Assembly: GCF_040581485.1 (NCBI RefSeq)
Contig: NC_090128.1
Location: 39,028,931 to 39,092,930 of the forward strand
Source: Linepithema humile
Lineage: Eukaryota; Arthropoda; Insecta; Hymenoptera; Formicidae
DNA: 64,000 bases
Direction: 5' to 3'
Shown here: positions 57,965 through 64,000 of the stretch, piece after piece
Position numbering within the stretch: the first letter of the stretch is position 1
How the letters are laid out: each line of letters starts with the position of its first letter
Notes under the pieces: model-generated
What the model saw: the letters and a program-made list of their open reading frames with translations, nothing else
The model's database searches: none
What the model was told of the DNA's origin: nothing
Made by a program: the position numbers and the translations under genes

Positions 57965-58044
57965 TATTATGAATGTATTATGTATCCCCTTTATAAATTT
58001 TGCCCCCTCAGATGAAAAATACTTCAGCGGCGCCTGCTTTTGTG

Positions 58045-61000
58045 ATATTTGAAATTATATTCTTTTGTGATATGCATTAGTATAATTTGTGATGAGAGTG
58101 GCTGTGCACGATCGCGAGTAGAATTTCCGACCAATTACCGGGAGGAGGCTTTGTGGAATCATTCAGCGAGAGACGTCTCGCTGCAAAGGCCGGGGAAGCT
58201 TTTCAGGTATTTCGTCGTAGTGGATGACGAAAGTGATGACGAAGGTCGAACGGACGCCCACGTTTAAAACGCGGGATAAAGAAAAAAGTAGAGGGTGGCG
58301 ACGAAACAGCGCGGTAACTAATTGCCGTTGTTGCATGCTCGCGCATTTGAGCGTACAATGAGAATTTATCACGCGGCGCGTTGCGCGGCCTACCGGCACG
58401 GCGCGTCCCTCGATAAATCTTTTTTTTTTTAAAGTGGCGAAGGGATTTGAATGGGATTTTAAATTGCCGCAAGCGCTTTTATGCAACGTAGGATAAATTG
58501 TCCCCGTGCATATTCCTCGTGCCGTAGGACGCGAGGAAATTCGCGTAATTCCATTGCAAACGCGACCGTTGCGTACGCGCGAGATAAAATTTTTCATTTG
58601 CGAGGCTTGTTTTCAGAATTGTATATCAAATCAAGGACATGTGTATTAATTAATGAGTCCTCTGGACTCTCGCAGCGCCCTCCCTTGAAATAAAATTACG
58701 TCCGATCCTCCACTCAATTCCTTTCTCTCTTTTTTCGAAGGATAAACGATTGGAGTTCTTTAATTTGTCGGGGAAACGACACGATAAACGCTACGCGGAA
58801 TTCCGGACGGTCAAGGTAACTTTGCGCTCACGTTGTTTTCTAATATTAACGTCAGACATAATAAAGCGTGATTAACGACACGGTCATAGACACTAAAATT
58901 GCGCCGAAGAGAAGGAAATTTTCTGCGCGCGAATTTACTACGTTCACATGCGGGGAAATTTCCGGGACGATACACCGGGGACGTAAAAAGCGACTCCCTT
59001 TGCCGTTCGAACGAGAGACGCATAGTGCAATATATAGTTCTAATTTAATGTATTAATAATTAAACGCGCCGAAACGTGGTTTCGTCAAAAGCTATAATGC
59101 ACTGTTACACGCCGCAACTTTACGAAGTGAGTTTCTGAAATTCTAAATATTTTCCAAATCTTTCTTCGATAAATTTCAAAGATTGAGTTTGCTCATTAAG
59201 AATCGAATCTTTTAATATTCATAAATTATATATCGATGAAATTTTCCTTTGAACTTTTCTTTCCGCAACGTCTATGGTAAAAGCGCAATAAAATCCCCTT
59301 CTTCAAAACATTTCATCAATATTACCAAGTATTACTTTTTAAATATATTTCGCTCTTCTCCATCTATGTCGAAAAAATTAGACTCCGTTTCGTGAAGCGA
59401 TTCCGACCGTATCGGAAAAAAGATCTAACAATCCAATCTATATCTCAATAAAGTTACTCTTCGAATATTATGTTGCGCAATTTCTTTTAACCGTAATAAT
59501 ATACTCGGAATATACGCGTGGAAGAGATGTATAAATTTACAATACGCGAATTCAAGAAAGCGGATAGTAATTAGCGACTCTTGCAAAATAAGCTGAGTTA
59601 TTTGATTCGTAATTGGCGTGAAATCTAAAACAGACATTTCCTTCGAAGTTAATTGAGTTAATTATGTTTTTTCGCTGTGCGCGGATCGCGGAAATTCAGT
59701 CGCATCAAAATTACATGTACAACAAATATAAATGTTATACCTTAATTGAAAATAATAAATTTAATATTATTCATGCAAGAATCCGCGGCTCTCTACGTTG
59801 CGCGTCAGACGCATGCATTTGACGTTATAAATGTGTTAATGAATATACCCGATTTGTTTGGTGTGTTGCACAATTTTATTGTTCAAAAGGCGGTGACGCG
59901 TGTAATAATGTTTAAACGTTCACATACCGGCCGCGGACACGGCAATCAACGGGATAAATTTTTAGCTTTATATTTTCTACAAAACAAGCCCGCGCGTCCT
60001 AAATTTTTGATATCATTAATTTAACGCGGCGACTGGCAGTGGCCGTTGCCGATCGATAGCGATTATCGCGATTATTTCCATGGATAGGTATATCAAAGCC
60101 GACTGTTCGACACGGGGTGCTGTTTGCACGCTGCATACACGGTAAACGCTATGTTGCCTCGTCGAATCGCTTGTAACAGCAATGATAATGCCGGCCTAAA
60201 TGGCGAGACTCGCCAAGTCATGACGCGGCCCAGTGCACAATTGACAGGCCACGAATTCTGAGAGATACGATTCGGGATTTGTTTCAGCGCAACCCACGTG
60301 CAAGATATCAGCGAATGCTCAATCGATCGGGCTGTGCCGCGATGCGTGTCATTCCACGTAGGCACGCACTATTTGCGTATCCATTATCAGCGGATTATCG
60401 GGGAGCAAACCCCTCTCCCAAATACGGGAAAATTTTTATTGCCACAGAATTCAGATAGCACTCGGTAGATCATCGTATTCGTATTTTCAAGTATTATTCT
60501 TCGTAGACGTCGTCGGTTATTTTAAATTCTGTGTTTTTTTTTAAAACGATTCTTAAATCGATTCGACCGATTGTCAGCTGCGATAATTCTATCAAGAAAA
60601 GAAATCTCTTGTTCGGCTAGTGCGCGCGAAATAGTGCCGTGTATGTAACGGGATCAATTAATGGCAGCTGGTGATTTACATTTCAAAGGCGCTTCGCGTT
60701 TGTCGTAACACGAGAGTTACGTTGTTCTCGAGGCGCGCATCGGGTGAGATACTGTCTGATGCTGTTGCTTTGCTCGGAGCCAATTCCCGGTGTGTCAAAG
60801 GTAGATCCGAATTTCCAGTCTACGTCCTTTGGACGTTTAATTTTGGTGCGCGATGCTAACGAGTGATGAGTTAGTTATGTTTGATGCACGATCGGCGTTC
60901 ATGCCGACCAATAACATTCGGTGCGCACAATTGACATAAAAGTGCTGCGGGAAAACACTGACTATAAAATTTTATAGTTTATAAAATATTTAAAAAGTTG

Positions 61001-61548
61001 CGCTCGCGCGTTTTTTTTTTTTTTTTTTTAGAAATATGTGACCTTTTATTTTTTGCATATTTCTCTTTCACGGGAACGAATACCGATAACATTTTGAGAT
61101 GGAAATTGTATTTGCTGCGCGAACACTTCGCTCGTTGGAATTCGCTTGAAAGCTCGTTTTTCGAAGATTGCGATTCGTCCGCATAAATTGACCGGTTAAC
61201 GCGTCCTAATTATTCATCCCGCTCTTCACAATATTGCCTAAAAAAAATTACATTACCCGAAGAGAACAGAAGTGAACATTCGGAGAACATTTTATACGTA
61301 CATCGTTTCGCTAGTATTAAACGGTAAGTTTCGCGGAAATTTCTGACGACGGCGATTAAGCTTGCCTTCATAAGTGTGCTCATTAGGCTTCGCCCTTCAT
61401 TAGGCTTCAATTCAGCCGGCAACTCGCGGAGGCGCTGTAACACCGCCACTTTTCTTCAGCTTACTGAACATCTCCTTCCGCAAAAATGTAACAGAGTTCG
61501 GCGAGGAGTTTCTTTTTCTCGCAAGAGTCACCGGTGCCGAGCAGGAAA
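58045..61548. other. Intergenic region upstream of the GPCR gene
   Basis: Mixed composition with scattered open frames (for example 59746-60024) that lack domains, splice sites or codon bias I can defend. It probably includes regulatory sequence and the 5' UTR of the receptor gene; no core promoter could be placed. Confidence 0.4.
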
Positions 61549-63084
61549 ATGAGTCGAGACCTCTCGTCGCGAGTGCATCAATACGAAACGAATAATTCCA
61601 CGTATTCGAATTTCACTGATGATTTCATGGTCGTCCTGTGTAAACGGTGAGTGCGCCGCGGCAAAGAGATCGGTAATGCGAGTCGGCGTGGACTAACACG
61701 GCATTGATTCCAGATCGAAATCCCTGAAATATGCCGGTAAACAGAACGGACTGTGGACGGCCGAGCCGAGCATCTGGGGCATTATCGGATACAGCGTACT
61801 TATTCCCATAGTTTCCGCACTCGGGATAATAGGCAACTCTCTGATTCTTGCGGTCCACACGAAAGCAAAGACGTATTTGAAAGCGTCGACGTACACGTAC
61901 CTGGCAGGTCGGTGCGGAAAATCGACGAAATCAGCTTAACCGGTATTGAATTTAACGCGTGATTCGATTCATCCGCGCTCATGTTGGGCTTATCATTACG
62001 CGATGCGGGAAGAACCGCGATCATTAGCGGTGACAATTGTGCATTGCGAATTAGTCGCCCGCGGCGATTTGGTATGCTAAACAGAATTTAATCAACGTTC
62101 GATCTTGAAATTATTTTGAACGAAATTTTGATTATGCAATTTTGCATAAATATAAAGTGACTCGAGAATTCTACAAATTCCAATACATTTTATGTATAGT
62201 ACTCGCGTCCTCGGATCTAGTCACTTGCATTCTGCTGCTCTTCTCCGGTTTAGCCAGAGGCGTTTTCCGATGCCGCAAAGGATGGCTGGAGTTCGATGCG
62301 TTCGTTTACTTCCCGGTCGGCTCCGTTGCCTCGAATGTCACGGTGTGGGCTATATTGGGCGTCAGCATCGACAGATTGGTGCTAGTTTGTAGGTAAGGAC
62401 GCATGCGGAATGCAAATCCTTGGAATCCTACAGAATTAAAAATCTCGCTCCGCAAGAGCCGCAAATTTTATCGACGAATGTAGCGGCGCTTGAAACGTGC
62501 GCGTCAGACTTTAACGAGCTGTCCGATTCCCCGCAGCATGCCGAGATGCAAGCCACCGAAATACTGCAGCCAGCAAGTTGCACGGAAATTAATGATTTGC
62601 GCTACTTGCGTCGCTGTGCTGATCAACATACCGTACTGCTTTATGTACACGTACAACGACCACGGCGATCTGGTGACCACTGAGTTCTTCCACACGCGGT
62701 ATGTGAGAAACACGTCTACGTAATCGTAATAATGCTCCTTTACACGCGTATACATCGCTTTCCACTTTCTCAAAATATTCCATTCACTTACCGAATGGCA
62801 TCCGAATTTACGGAAATTTTCTTCCCATTTTGCCCGGCAAAATATTTCCAATATTTCTCGCAGAAATTTCAATTTCAGCTGAAAGCCTGGCGAAATAACA
62901 ACCAGATGATCTTTGCAGGTGGTACAATCTGCAGAATTGGTTCCAATTCATCATATTTGGCATGATACCGGGCGTCTTTCTGCTTATCTCGAACGGCATC
63001 ATGATCTACTTCGTGAAAAAATCTCTCAAACAGAGAGAGATGTTGCTGAAGCGCAAAAACATACGCGAGAGCAATTGTCTGCAG
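61549..63084 (+). CDS. Rhodopsin-class peptide GPCR (FMRFamide-receptor-like), partial, five exons
   Basis: Exons 61549-61646, 61714-61907, 62200-62392, 62537-62698 and 62919-63084 are all in phase (271 codons), ending at a donor, so more exons must lie beyond 63084, probably outside the window. The extracellular N-terminus has sequons NNST and NFT. TM1 includes VSALGIIGNSLILAVHTKA (the GN motif), TM2 includes VLASSDLVTCILLLFSGLAR, TM3 ends GVSIDRLVLVC (DR of the E/DRY motif), TM4 includes ICATCVAVLINIPYC, then WYNLQNWFQFIIFGMIPGVF and TM5 into KKSLKQREMLLKRKN. TM6, TM7 and the tail are missing. The arrangement resembles insect FMRFamide/neuropeptide receptors; the exact ligand is not decided. 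The Arg-Leu after Asp in place of R-Y/H is a small deviation. Confidence 0.8.
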
Positions 63085-63757
63085 GTACGTAAACGCCGGT
63101 GGAGCTTCCAGGAAAATGTTTAACGCCATTTCGCGCTTAGAGAAACGGGCTGTGTCGAAATGAGTCTTAAGAATCGCGAATCTGATCCGTGACTAGTTCC
63201 GAGCTAGTGGCGAAACGCTGCATCTTTATTTGGACAGGAATCTCGATTTGAAACTTTCGGAAATCGGAATCAGTTCTGAACTTACGCTGCTCCGTGCCAC
63301 TGCAGATCTATCCCACTTCAGAGCCTGAATGAGCGTTTGTACTTCTCCACTCTAAAGCGTCTCAGGGCGCAATTTGCATGAAACTCATCGGGACCCAAGT
63401 GGTATTCGGAAACAGAATCCCGCGCGAGTCATTGTTGTAGCGCGTAATTGGAAAAGTTTGCTCGAAAACCGACGACAACAGCACAGTCGTGTTTTTATAA
63501 GAACAATTATTAAAACTTCCTTGTCGTTTGTCGTACAGATATATCTATGCTTTTATTGTACGAATAAAGTGAGTACGATGCTGTCTGCGAATGACTTTAA
63601 TTCACTTACTTACCTAAACGTGACAAACAATTGCATTTTTTTTTATTTATTACATTTGTTCGTTATAAGTTATTTAGTTTTGCATAAAAAATTATCCAAA
63701 TTCCACTATTCCACCGCGAGACGTAATCAGTAAGCCGGCAAAACTTCGTCGAATAAC
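63085..63757. other. Intron or 3' flank of the GPCR gene
   Basis: Starts with donor GTACGT. I found no exon carrying a TM6 or TM7 signature before the window end. Confidence 0.5.
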
Positions 63758-63886
63758 AATAGGTCTGTTTTTTATAGCTGAACTGGCTGCACTAGTTCAG
63801 AGTTTATCTTTCTCCTTCCAATGTGGAGGGAAAAAGATAAACTCTGAACTAGTACAGCCAGTTCAGCTATAAAGAACAGACCTATT
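63758..63886. mobile_element. Palindromic MITE, 129 bp
   Basis: Ends AATAGGTCTGTTTTTTATAG and the complement of AATAGGTCTGTTCTTTATAG, arms about 54 bases around CTCCTTCCAATGTGGAGG. No certain target duplication. Noncoding, probably in a GPCR intron. Confidence 0.8.
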
Positions 63887-64000
63887 ACCACGCGTGGTGA
63901 GAAAGTAAGTGCATTATAGCAAGTCATTTTATAAAATTAATTTTATACCGAAATTAATTCGTTTGGTGAAAACATTGGAAGATAGTTTTTCATTTACATT

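Larger units (their letters stand above)
57443..58036. mobile_element. hAT-type element, 594 bp, TSD CTTTTGTG
   Basis: Left end TAGGCGCCG and right end CGGCGCCTG are inverted (the first base has changed from C to T). The 8-bp repeat CTTTTGTG flanks it exactly (57435-57442 and 58037-58044). The interior has a G-rich left end (57461-57485), a nested Harbinger-like MITE (57749-57869) and a (TA)n tract (57908-57962). No transposase, so nonautonomous. Confidence 0.88.

Noticed and set aside
59746..60024. 92-codon plus-strand ORF
   Set aside because: No domain, no splice context, composition like the surroundings.

Overview
The window is animal nuclear DNA. Genes are split by GT-AG introns, coding exons are GC-richer than the AT-rich spacers, and the recognisable host genes (an RGK-family small GTPase, a VDAC-like porin, a peptide GPCR, ADAMTS-type metalloproteases, DUF4806 proteins) fit an insect. 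DUF4806 copies mixed with mariner, hAT and PIF/Harbinger elements point to Hymenoptera, most likely an ant; that is inference from family content, not a match to a named species.

Region 1 (1 to about 33 kb) is a transposon-dense block with several layers of nesting. It holds long palindromes (1-2450, 4007-9179, 11476-12369, 13037-14921, 15218-17438, 32030-32790), small palindromic MITEs, and two complete PIF/Harbinger-type elements with both their genes (Z, 19039-23240; Y, 23526-27549). The best-resolved case is one ADAMTS-type exon cut twice. Element X (18269-23449, itself carrying Z) and element Y interrupt it with 8-bp and 3-bp target duplications, and the reading frame continues through all three pieces. 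A DUF4806 gene (3139-10954) carries a 5.2-kb mariner palindrome in an intron. That mariner has a transposase open across three exons (357 codons). A second ADAMTS-type gene start (29103-29683) has a stop inside its signal peptide.

Region 2 (about 34-52 kb) is ordinary gene territory. An eight-exon RGK GTPase gene (minus strand, 36178-51280, 506 codons) hosts in its third intron a complete four-exon VDAC-like gene on the opposite strand (44917-48548, 286 codons). Its other introns hold a palindromic TA-flanked element and a 287-bp direct duplication.

Region 3 (52-64 kb) is mostly noncoding. It contains a foldback element with hammerhead-ribozyme-like motifs in both arms (53987-54693), another copy of the Harbinger-derived MITE (55205-55363), a hAT element with an 8-bp target duplication and a nested MITE (57443-58036), and the first five exons of a rhodopsin-class peptide receptor (61549-63084) that runs off the right edge.

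Exon limits were placed by hand from GT/AG sites and reading-frame continuity. The RGK, porin, mariner transposase and Harbinger Myb genes each add up to an exact multiple of three, which supports the models.
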